From Caballeronia grimmiae (GTDB taxonomy: Bacteria > Pseudomonadota > Gammaproteobacteria > Burkholderiales > Burkholderiaceae): a stretch of DNA of 47,150 bases. Below the pieces are notes generated by a model that worked only from the letters and a program-made list of their open reading frames with translations, was not told the DNA's origin and did no database searches. The stretch covers positions 1 through 47,150 of the forward strand of contig NZ_JFHE01000041.1 in NCBI RefSeq assembly GCF_000698555.1, read 5' to 3'. Positions within the stretch are counted from its first letter, which is position 1, and each line of letters begins with the position of its first letter. The translations under genes were made by a program, and so were the position numbers. Below are positions 33,025 to 40,133 of the stretch, piece by piece.

Positions 33025-34234
33025 TCAAAGCCAGTCCGTCTCGAAGCCGCAACCGGTGAGCGATACGCAGCCTCGCTCACCAATTACGACCTGTTGTTCG
33101 AGCTTGACGCCCTCCGTTCCGCCTTCCGCGCCGATATAACTCTCGACGCAAACCGTCATGCCGGCTTCGAATCGTCCGTCGTATCCCGCACTGTCCCAGT
33201 CTGCCTGATGTGCGATCGACGGATACTCGTCCACCATGCCGATGCCATGCGCGAGGCAGCAATAGCGGTTCTTGATGTACTGGTCCGGTATCGTCCATGC
33301 CCGATCCGCGAACTCCTTGAACGTCATGCCGGGACGTAGCAGGTCCATGTTGTAGTGGACCTGCGAATAGGCAAGCTCATAGAGCTTGCGTTGCTCGTCC
33401 GAGGGGCGGCTGTCACCGACGAGCCATGTCCGTGAGATATCGGAACAGTAACCATATGGACCCACCATGTCGGTGTCGAATGCAAGCAGATCGCCTTTTT
33501 GAAGCACGCGACGAGCACTCGTGCATCCACGGATTCGTTCGGTCGCCGGACGCGAGCAGTCGCGTTTCGATCCATTCGCCGCCATGCTTGATATTTTCGA
33601 AGTGCAAATGCGCCCAGAGTTCGTTCTCGGTCATTCCCGGACGAAGCTCTCGCCGCATGCGCTCGATGCCTTTCTCCGCGGTACGCAAGGACTCGCCGAC
33701 GAGCACGAGTTCGCCCGGTGATTTGATCATGCGCGCGGTTTCCATCAGCGCTTGCCCGTCCAGAAGCGCGATGCCGTGCTTCTCCAGGTACGCGGTGCCG
33801 AAAGGATCGAGACGGTCGACGGCCAGCCGACGGTTGCCGCTGGCATGTTGGCGCAAGACGTCGACGATCTCGGCGCCCCACGTTTCCGCACGCCGCTCCG
33901 CTTCGTGACCTGCGTTGAAGAAAGTCCAGCTTAGCGCGCCGCGCAACTCGACGTTGAGGTCCAGTCCGTCCCATACGTGCTCGCTGCTATGAAACTCCCA
34001 GGCAACGATGCGGCCATCTGCGAAGACCAGCACATAGCGGGCAGGATTGCGACCCGCCCATACCTGCATGTTCGACGTATCGGTTGCATAGCGGATATTG
34101 ACCGGGTCGTACAGCAAGATCGCCGGGCAATCGCGCTTGCGCAATTGCTCTTGAACCCGCGCCAGCCGATACGCCCTGACTTCACGAAGAACGCTGTCTT
34201 CCACTCCGTTATCGACAGCAATGCTCGCACTCAT
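33025..34234 (-). pseudogene. DddP-like M24 metalloenzyme, frameshifted
   Basis: Two overlapping frames together give a full M24-family protein of about 403 residues. Frame 1 (34234 to about 33508) has DPVNIRYATDTSNMQVW and GGEWIETRLLASGDRTNPW. Frame 2 continues with VLQKGDLLAFDTDMVGPYGY to the end at 33025. The pattern closely follows DddP, the DMSP lyase of Roseovarius (447 residues), rather than creatinase or prolidase. The metal ligands are all present: Asp, Asp in FDTD, Asp in CSDIS, His in LAHGIG, Glu in CVES and Glu in KLEQQ. The Tyr and Asp (RYCCLAHGIGMVDE) proposed to act in catalysis are kept too. The break, in a CGCG run at 33504-33513, is best explained by loss of one CG pair. It might be a sequencing error. 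The start at 34234 has GGAG upstream, and the gene lies 55 bases after the reductase gene. Confidence 0.82.
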
Positions 34235-34289
34235 CGACTGCTCCGTTCTTCGTTGTGATGTGGGGCTGCGATAAACGATCCTCGTGCCG

Positions 34290-35417
34290 CTACAGTTCGA
34301 GCGTCAGGTCGGAAGTCGGCCGGCTGCAGCACAGCAGACGGAAACCCTTCTGAATCTCTCGTTCGCGGATACCGCCGTTGTGTTTCATATCGACGGTTCC
34401 GTCGACTACTTTGGTCTTGCAGGTGCCGCACACGCCCTGGCTGCACGACGATGGAATCGCGACACCTGCCTTTCTTGCGGCAGAGAGCACCGTTTCCGAG
34501 GCGTCCATCACGAAGCTCTTCGATGACCGCGACAGCCTGACGGTGAATGTCTCATGAAAAGCGGGCTCTTTCTCGTGAACCGGCTCGTGCGCGACTCCTG
34601 ACGGGATATCGAAGCTCTCCTGATGATAGCGAGCCGTATCGTGCCCGCCTTCGCGCAACAGCTCGCGAACGGCGTGCATATAGCCCGCCGGACCGCATGT
34701 GAAGACTTCACGCTCTCGATAATCGGGCACCCACTCCGATAGAAGCGAGAGGCTCAGGCGGCCCGTTGGTCCGTGCCATTCGGCTTCATCGCCGATGCCT
34801 TCGCAGACGAAGTACGTGTGCAGGCCCGGCGAAAGTTCGACAAGCCGATGAAGCTCCTTTCGATACACGATATCGGCGGGCGTGCGTGCGCTATGAACGA
34901 ATACGACGTCGCGGTTCAGGCCAAGATCGATGCCTGCGCGCGTCATCGACATCAGCGGTGTGACGCCGGAACCCGCAGAGAGATACAGGGACTTGTTCGA
35001 CCGCGCGGCGGTCGACGTGAACGTTCCCGATGGGCCATATGCCCGAAGCGTGTGTCCGGGCGTCATATGATCATGGAGCCAGTTGGACATCGTGCCGCCG
35101 GGTACGCGCTTGACGGTGATGGACATTAGGTAGGGGCGCGTCGGGGGCGACGAAATCGTATAGCAACGTTCGACCGTTTGACCGTGCACGTTTGCCGAGA
35201 CGGTCATGAACTGGCCCGGTTCGAAACGTACCGGCGTACCGTCGCCGACGCGAAACTCGAACGTCCTGACGTCGTGCGTTTCATCGATCACTCGGCAGCA
35301 GGTGAGCGTCTGTTGTTCGCCGCTTGCCCACGGTGCGCCACCGCTTTCCCATGTACCCGGATTCGAAAACCGGTCCGCATCGGGCGCAACGTCGAATATC
35401 TTGTCTAGCGAGTTCAT
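34290..35417 (-). CDS. GbcB-like ferredoxin-NAD(P) reductase of a Rieske oxygenase system
   Basis: A 375-residue hybrid reductase that passes electrons from NAD(P)H to a Rieske oxygenase. After about 45 residues comes the FAD domain (RCYTISSPPTRP, the RxYS-type FAD motif), then the NAD-binding domain (LYLSAGSGVTPLMSMTRA and VFTCGPAGYMHAVRELL), and a C-terminal plant-type [2Fe-2S] ferredoxin domain with Cys ligands in SCSQGVCGTCK and LLCC. This order, FNR-like then ferredoxin, is that of GbcB and carnitine/stachydrine demethylase reductases. I chose the ATG at 35417. A longer frame to 35585 begins upstream of the likely promoter (-10 at 35573-35578). No strong ribosome site is visible. It is divergent from the LysR gene, with the oxygenase gene beyond that. 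Confidence 0.88.
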   Translation of the reverse strand: MNSLDKIFDVAPDADRFSNPGTWESGGAPWASGEQQTLTCCRVIDETHDVRTFEFRVGDGTPVRFEPGQFMTVSANVHGQTVERCYTISSPPTRPYLMSITVKRVPGGTMSNWLHDHMTPGHTLRAYGPSGTFTSTAARSNKSLYLSAGSGVTPLMSMTRAGIDLGLNRDVVFVHSARTPADIVYRKELHRLVELSPGLHTYFVCEGIGDEAEWHGPTGRLSLSLLSEWVPDYREREVFTCGPAGYMHAVRELLREGGHDTARYHQESFDIPSGVAHEPVHEKEPAFHETFTVRLSRSSKSFVMDASETVLSAARKAGVAIPSSCSQGVCGTCKTKVVDGTVDMKHNGGIREREIQKGFRLLCCSRPTSDLTLEL

Positions 35418-35826
35418 GGCATTGGATCGGTTGAAACGCCCTGCGTTTGTGCGGTTGCGTCGTGACGCGCGAACGGATGGACGTGCTGGGTGATGTGAGG
35501 CGACGACGAAGACGATCACCGGCGACCGAGCCAGTTCGTTGACAGTGTTGCTGCGGGTCTTCGCTTGCGTGGAGTATTGGTTCACGAAATGGCAGCGTCA
35601 ACGCGCTTAATTTTCAGGGCGCTATTACATTAGATTATGCGTGGCTGCGGCTGAGGCAACGCGAAGCCGGCCGGCTTGCGGCTCGTCTAAAAGACGCGGC
35701 GGAAAACATTAATGCCTCGTTGCAGGGCGCGCAGCAGTTCGCTATCGTTCGCTGTCGAACTAGCGGCGAACATCGTCGCCCGTTTGAAGGCGTGATCATA
35801 GAAACGATTTCTTCCATGAGCTAACG
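35418..35826. other. Divergent intergenic region between reductase and LysR genes
   Basis: About 410 bases. It contains the promoter of the reductase gene (annotated separately) followed by an approximately 150-base untranslated leader on the minus strand, and the promoter of the LysR gene, which I could not locate. A 60-codon minus-strand frame at 35635-35817 has no similarity and is not called. Confidence 0.5.
35573..35615 (-). promoter_or_regulatory. Promoter/operator of the reductase gene, shared with the oxygenase gene
   Basis: On the minus strand this reads GAAAATTAA, then GCGCG, then TTGACGC (35615-35595). TTGACG (35601-35596) and AATACT (35578-35573) are separated by exactly 17 bases, a good sigma-70 promoter. 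The 21-base block from GAAAATTAA to TTGACGC matches the one upstream of the Rieske oxygenase gene at 19 of 21 positions, and CCAATACT is identical in both. TTAA-N5-TTGA forms an imperfect dyad overlapping the -35, a plausible LysR-type site. Confidence 0.72.
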
Positions 35827-36756
35827 ATGAAAGCTGCTACAGATGGCGCGAAAGGGTATCGCCGGCTCGTTCCCTCGCTGACCGCACTGGTCGAATTCGA
35901 GGCCGTGGCGAGGCTGCGCAGCTTCACCAATGCCGCTGCGGAGCTGGGCGTCACACAGGCGGCGGTCAGTCGTCAGGTACGGCTTCTCGAAGAAATGCTG
36001 GGCGTTCGCTTACTGGACCGGCTGCACCGGAATCTCAAGCTGACGAAGGAAGGCGAGGTCCTTTATACGGTCGTGTCGGAATCGATGGGCAGGATCGCGG
36101 GCGTCTTCGATCGCCTATCCACTGGCATCGATGATGAAGAACTCGTGCTAGCGACAACCGCGGCTTTCTCGCATTTTCGCCTGATGTCCAGCATCGGAGC
36201 ACTGAAGCAGATGTACCCGAATCTGCGCGTGCGCCTGACGACGACCATGTTCACTGCCGACTTGCGTCAGAACGAAGTAGACGCCGTCGTGCGATTCGGA
36301 AATGGCACCTGGAAAGATGGAACCTCATATCTGTTGTTCGAAGAGCAGGTATTCGCGGTGTGTTCCCCGAGCTGGATAGAGAAGCACGGCATGCCGGAGA
36401 CGCTGGATGAACTGGCCGATTGCTCGCTCATTGCAGACGATCCGACGTCCGAAGGATGGCTCACTTGGGAGCAATGGTTCAGAGCGCTCGGAGGCCGCCC
36501 TGGCAAGCTGAAATATGGCCTGCGGACATGCCTCTACGCGGACGCGGTACAGGCAGCCATCGATGGACAAGGCATTATGCTCGGCTGGTCGAGGCTATTG
36601 CACGAACGTCTCGTCTCTGGCGAACTCGTGCGCTTGACCGACGCAACGCTCACCTTGCGCGATGCTTATTATGTCGTCGTGCCTCACGGCAGAAGCATTA
36701 CTCCGACAATTGAGAGTCTCATCGATCTACTACGCGAGGCGGCGGGCGTTGCTTGA
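35827..36756 (+). CDS. LysR-family transcriptional regulator (GcvA-like)
   Basis: A 309-residue LysR regulator. The N-terminal helix-turn-helix is clear: SLTALVEFEAVARLRSFTNAAAELGVTQAAVSRQVRLLEEMLGVRLLDRL, the GcvA-subtype wording (AAAELxVTQAAVSRQVRxLE). The remaining 215 residues form the periplasmic-binding-like effector domain. It lies between the reductase and oxygenase genes, which carry a matching promoter element, so it is the obvious candidate to control both, probably as an activator responding to the pathway substrate. The effector is unknown. ATG at 35827; the ribosome site is weak. Confidence 0.9.
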   Translation: MKAATDGAKGYRRLVPSLTALVEFEAVARLRSFTNAAAELGVTQAAVSRQVRLLEEMLGVRLLDRLHRNLKLTKEGEVLYTVVSESMGRIAGVFDRLSTGIDDEELVLATTAAFSHFRLMSSIGALKQMYPNLRVRLTTTMFTADLRQNEVDAVVRFGNGTWKDGTSYLLFEEQVFAVCSPSWIEKHGMPETLDELADCSLIADDPTSEGWLTWEQWFRALGGRPGKLKYGLRTCLYADAVQAAIDGQGIMLGWSRLLHERLVSGELVRLTDATLTLRDAYYVVVPHGRSITPTIESLIDLLREAAGVA

Positions 36757-36821
36757 GGCCACGGCATTTCGCAGGCGGCTTCACGCACGCGCGAACGCAT
36801 AATCCAAAGTAATACATCGCA

Positions 36822-36864
36822 GAAAATTAAACGCATTGACGCGATTCTTCGACACTCCAATACT
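36822..36864 (+). promoter_or_regulatory. Promoter/operator of the Rieske oxygenase gene
   Basis: GAAAATTAA (36822-36830), ACGCA, then TTGACG (-35, 36836-36841), 17 bases, and AATACT (-10, 36859-36864). The expected transcript start is about 50 bases before the ATG at 36921. The upstream block is almost identical to that of the divergent reductase gene at 35573-35615, indicating shared regulation. The element lies outside the LysR coding region and could let the oxygenase gene be expressed independently of it. Confidence 0.75.
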
Positions 36865-36920
36865 GGCGCCAATGCGGGAACATTCGACTTCCCGTTATCC
36901 CCCAAACGTTGGAGAAGACG

Positions 36921-38177
36921 ATGTCTGAGTTCGTATTGAAGCCCCTCGGTGAACTCGTTCGGAGCCGCGAGCCGGGTTGCGGATTGCCGGGAGAGGTTTT
37001 CAGCCGGCCAGATGTTTATGAAACCGACGTCCATGTCTTCTTCCATAAACACTGGATCGTGGCTGGCGTGACGGCGGATGTGCCGGAGCCGGGCGACGTG
37101 TCGGTGGTCGACATCGGGAAGGCGTCGGTCATCATCGTGCGCGATGACGACGAGAACATTCGCGCGTATCGCAATGTATGCCGTCACCGCGGCTCGCGGC
37201 TGAAAGAAGCCGGCAAGTCGACGGTCGGCATGCTGGTCTGTCCGTATCACCAGTGGACTTACGATCTCGACGGCAGCCTGCGTCATGCGAAGCATATGGG
37301 CCACGACTTCGATGCGACGTGCCGCAGTCTGCTGCCGGTGCATATCAAGGTCGTCGGCACGCATATCTTCGTGTGCTTGGCGGACGAGCCGCCTGCCGAC
37401 ATCGCGACGCTCGAAGAAACGATGACTCCGCGCTTCGCTCCCTATGAGCTGCAGAACGCGAAGATCGCGTTCGAGTCCGAGATCATCGAAGACGGCAACT
37501 GGAAGCTCGTCATGGAGAACAATCGCGAGTGCTATCACTGCGAGGCGGGACATCCGGAGTTGACCTTGTCCTTCGTGCCGGAATCCACGGGTGCGAGCGC
37601 GGACGACATGGACGAAGAAGGAAGAAAGGCGCTCGATGCATATAACAAGGTCAACGCTGAAAGCCAGAGCGATTGGGAAAGCGAAGGCTATATCTGCTCA
37701 CCGGTGGAAGCGCTCAGCGGTGACGTCGTCACGCAGTTCCGCACGCAACGCTTGATTATCGGAGGCAATGGCGAGTCGCAGACGATGGATACCAAGGTGG
37801 CGTGCCGGAAACTGCTTGGCAATCTGACTCGCCGTGATCTCGGCGACACGCACCTGTGGACCCATAACTCATGGTCCCACGTGATGAGCGATCACGCGAT
37901 GATCACGTACATCATCCCGCTTACGCCCGAGAAGACGCTGGTCCGTACGAAGTGGCTCGTTCATGCGGACGCAGTGGAAGGCGTCGACTATGACCTGACG
38001 AAGCTGACCGAAGTCTGGGTCGCGACGAACGCGCAGGATGCGAGCCTCGTTGCGATCAATCATCGTGGCGCGCGAGATCCCGGCTATATTCCGGGGCCTT
38101 ATTCACCGACCACTGAGACGTATGTCGACCAGTTCGTCGGCTGGTATGCGTCGCGGTTGAAGGCGCACGGTTACTAA
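36921..38177 (+). CDS. GbcA-like Rieske oxygenase alpha subunit
   Basis: A 418-residue Rieske non-haem iron oxygenase alpha subunit. The N-terminal Rieske centre is CRHRG (first Cys-x-His) with CPYHQW (second Cys-x-x-His) about 18 residues later. The C-terminal catalytic domain has NNRECYHCEAGHPEL, whose two His residues with a downstream Asp form the mononuclear iron site. Length and wording resemble GbcA (glycine betaine demethylase) and the stachydrine demethylase Stc2 more than ring-hydroxylating dioxygenases or CntA (about 371 residues). The likely reaction is oxidative N-demethylation of a quaternary ammonium compound, releasing formaldehyde, with the GbcB-like reductase as electron donor. 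The true substrate cannot be fixed from sequence. ATG 36921 has GGAGAAGACG just upstream. A TTG at 36909 would add four residues. Confidence 0.88.
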   Translation: MSEFVLKPLGELVRSREPGCGLPGEVFSRPDVYETDVHVFFHKHWIVAGVTADVPEPGDVSVVDIGKASVIIVRDDDENIRAYRNVCRHRGSRLKEAGKSTVGMLVCPYHQWTYDLDGSLRHAKHMGHDFDATCRSLLPVHIKVVGTHIFVCLADEPPADIATLEETMTPRFAPYELQNAKIAFESEIIEDGNWKLVMENNRECYHCEAGHPELTLSFVPESTGASADDMDEEGRKALDAYNKVNAESQSDWESEGYICSPVEALSGDVVTQFRTQRLIIGGNGESQTMDTKVACRKLLGNLTRRDLGDTHLWTHNSWSHVMSDHAMITYIIPLTPEKTLVRTKWLVHADAVEGVDYDLTKLTEVWVATNAQDASLVAINHRGARDPGYIPGPYSPTTETYVDQFVGWYASRLKAHGY

Positions 38178-38199
38178 GTCAGAAGGCGCGCAAAGCGGG

Positions 38200-38233
38200 G
38201 TCCACCGCAGCGGATCAAAGCGTTTCGGTGGAC
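38200..38233. terminator. Inverted repeat between convergent genes
   Basis: GTCCACCG (38200-38207) and CGGTGGAC (38226-38233) are perfect 8-base arms with an 18-base loop. They lie after the oxygenase stop (38177) and overlap the last codons of the convergent hydrolase gene (stop at 38215). A bidirectional terminator is plausible, but there is no T-tract on either side and the loop is long. Confidence 0.4.
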
Positions 38234-39060
38234 ATTGCAATCGACTCTGTCCGTTCGATGTTCGCATCGACTTCAGCGATGTGCCGCGCGATGGCCGCAT
38301 TGACTTCGTCAGCGTGCGTGACCGGCCCCATGTGTCCTGCGCCCTCTACCACTGCGAGCCGCGCGGCTGGCAGCAGCATGGGCAGGCGCTCCGCGATGGC
38401 ACGCGTTGGAAGAGGCGCGTGCTGTCCGAGCAGGATGAGCGCGGGAACGCGCAGCGCGGCGTAAGCACTGGCCGGCGTGCGTTCGTCGAGCAGCGCACAG
38501 AAATCCAGTGGCGCCTTCGGAGCCCAACGTGTAAGCGCCGCCTGCACCGAGGGCCGCAGCGCGTCCCATGCTCCCGGACCGCCCCAGTAATCGACGAATG
38601 AAGCGGCAGCGCCGCGATAGTCACCACAGCTGACGCCATCGGCGGTGCGCTTCGAGATCGCAACGATCTCTGCGAGCGCATGCATTCCGTGTGCGCCCAT
38701 CGTCTTCAACAGATGAAACGCCGACGGCTCGTACAGCGTCAGACTTGCGATGCGCTCGGGCCGTTCGAGCGCAGCGCGCAATGCGACGCCGCCGCCATAT
38801 GAATGGCCTACGAGATGGACCTTGTCCGAGGACGCGTCGATGATGCCGACCGTTCTCGCGGCCTCGTCGGCGAGCGTGAATGCGCGCTCGCCGCTCCACG
38901 CCCCCGTACTCTGGCAGCCGTAATGCTCGGGCGCGCTGAATGCGTGGCGCCCGCCGATGGCCTCGCCGAGCTTTCGCCATTGAGCGGCTCCGGACCCAGA
39001 GCAATGCAGTGCGATAACCGGTCTTGCGGATGAAATGGTTTGTGCGTCAGGGGTATTCAT
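38215..39060 (-). CDS. Alpha/beta-fold hydrolase
   Basis: A 281-residue alpha/beta hydrolase without signal peptide. The nucleophile elbow is GHSYGGG (Ser about residue 87), an oxyanion-hole motif appears early as HCSGSGAAQW, and the base His is in EGAGHMGPVTH near residue 247. The probable acid is the Asp or Glu between them. The family covers esterases, lactonases and haloalkane-type enzymes, so the substrate is unknown. It is convergent with the Rieske oxygenase gene and divergent from the lectin-like gene. Participation in the betaine-type pathway is possible but not shown. Confidence 0.82.
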   Translation of the reverse strand: MNTPDAQTISSARPVIALHCSGSGAAQWRKLGEAIGGRHAFSAPEHYGCQSTGAWSGERAFTLADEAARTVGIIDASSDKVHLVGHSYGGGVALRAALERPERIASLTLYEPSAFHLLKTMGAHGMHALAEIVAISKRTADGVSCGDYRGAAASFVDYWGGPGAWDALRPSVQAALTRWAPKAPLDFCALLDERTPASAYAALRVPALILLGQHAPLPTRAIAERLPMLLPAARLAVVEGAGHMGPVTHADEVNAAIARHIAEVDANIERTESIAMSTETL

Positions 39061-39138
39061 TTCTCAAGCGTCCTTTTTGAAGAAGGCATCGAATGAGTGT
39101 GAGTATCGGCGCGTCGTTCGCGTGAGGGAATGACCTAT

Positions 39139-39175
39139 CGTCCACGTGTTTTGCGCAAGACGCCGCGAGTGGACG
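39139..39175. promoter_or_regulatory. Inverted repeat in the divergent region upstream of the lectin-like gene
   Basis: CGTCCAC (39139-39145) and GTGGACG (39169-39175) are perfect arms 23 bases apart, with a TTGCGCAA palindrome (39152-39159) between them. The position, between divergent genes and within about 130 bases of the lectin-like gene's start, suits an operator. No known consensus is matched. Confidence 0.3.
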
Positions 39176-39267
39176 GTTTCGCACTGGCTTCAGAATGTCT
39201 AATATCGAAGATAGCCGTGGGGCGCGTGCTATCGCGTTCTTCACGGTGTCAGTGGACGGAGGACGCC

Positions 39268-39648
39268 ATGAACAATAGCGGCGCGGCTGCGCACTTAGGA
39301 CCTTATCCACGCGCTCGCGCCATGGCGGCGATCTTCATGCTGATGTGCGCTTCGCATGCGGATGCGCGGACGATTACCGTCATAACCGCGACCTATGGCG
39401 CGAACTGCGGCGCGCCGGCCGGCAACGCAACCGGAGACCTCGTGCGTCAATGCGATGGCCGCGACACATGCCAGTACATGCCGGATCAGAGAAGCCTAGG
39501 TCACTCCGCGCCGTCGTGTAGAAGCGATTTACAAGCCGACTGGCGCTGCAGCAGTTCCGAGTTGCACACGGCGATGCTAAGTCCCGGAGCCAATGCGGAT
39601 AGCACGCTAGTGTTGACTTGTATCGAGGAAAGCGGACCGGGACATTGA
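39268..39648 (+). CDS. Secreted small protein with SUEL/rhamnose-binding-lectin-like domain
   Basis: A 126-residue protein. A signal peptide (RARAMAAIFMLMCASHADA) is followed by one compact Cys-rich domain: ITVITATYGANCG, then LVRQCDGRDTCQY, then CRSDLQADWRC and a final VLTC. This order (YGxxCG, C-x-G-x-x-x-C, a Cys before the last strand and a closing Cys) matches the SUEL/rhamnose-binding lectin fold. The similarity is by pattern, so carbohydrate binding is an inference. GGAGG at 39258-39262 gives a strong ribosome site for ATG 39268. A frame from 39130 adds no similarity. It is 66 bases upstream of the iron permease-family gene and may be co-transcribed with it. Confidence 0.68.
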   Translation: MNNSGAAAHLGPYPRARAMAAIFMLMCASHADARTITVITATYGANCGAPAGNATGDLVRQCDGRDTCQYMPDQRSLGHSAPSCRSDLQADWRCSSSELHTAMLSPGANADSTLVLTCIEESGPGH

Positions 39649-39714
39649 GCGCCTTTTCCTCCGATGATGCCAAGAGCAATCAAGCAAGCCAGCATCGAAT
39701 GATGTGGAGACGAC

Positions 39715-40116
39715 ATGAATACTTCCTGGTTCCTCAAGTTCTCGAACACGCTTGCGCAGTTGGCTGGCCGTGCATCGACGTTCGTCGTCGCTGTGGGCCT
39801 GGTGGTGGTATGGGGCTTATCCGGACCGTTCTTCCACTTCAGCGACACGTGGCAACTCGTCATCAATACGTCGACGACCATCGTCACTTTCCTGATGGTG
39901 TTCCTGATCCAGAACACCCAGAACCGCGACACCGCTGCGATGCAGATAAAGCTCGACGAAATCATCCGGGCGCTGGACAACGCACATAACGCGCTACTCG
40001 ATCTCGAGGAACTCGATCAGAAAGAGCTGACAAAGTTTCGAAAGCATTATGAAGCGCTCGCGCAGCAAGCGCGCGATGACTTGCGTTCGACTGGTAGACG
40101 CGCGGATGACGAATGA
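39715..40116 (+). CDS. Low-affinity iron permease family protein
   Basis: A 133-residue protein with two membrane helices (STFVVAVGLVVVWGLSGPFF and LVINTSTTIVTFLMVFLIQNTQNRD) and a cytoplasmic helical tail (TAAMQIKLDEIIRALDNAHNALLDLEELDQKEL). This is the bacterial form of the PF04120 low-affinity iron permease family. The VTFLMVFLIQNTQNRDTAAMQIKLDEII block is highly characteristic. Iron transport by bacterial members is not well established, so the name is a family label. It ends 17 bases from the convergent EAL-GGDEF gene. Confidence 0.88.
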   Translation: MNTSWFLKFSNTLAQLAGRASTFVVAVGLVVVWGLSGPFFHFSDTWQLVINTSTTIVTFLMVFLIQNTQNRDTAAMQIKLDEIIRALDNAHNALLDLEELDQKELTKFRKHYEALAQQARDDLRSTGRRADDE

Positions 40117-40133
40117 GCAGTCGCAGCAGACGG

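Noticed and set aside
33025..34234. Two separate short genes for the M24 region
   Set aside because: The two frames are complementary parts of one DddP-like domain, joined by restoring a CG pair, so they are one broken gene.
35635..35817. 60-codon minus-strand frame upstream of the reductase promoter
   Set aside because: It has no recognised similarity, and low complexity of Ser/Arg/Ala suggests chance.
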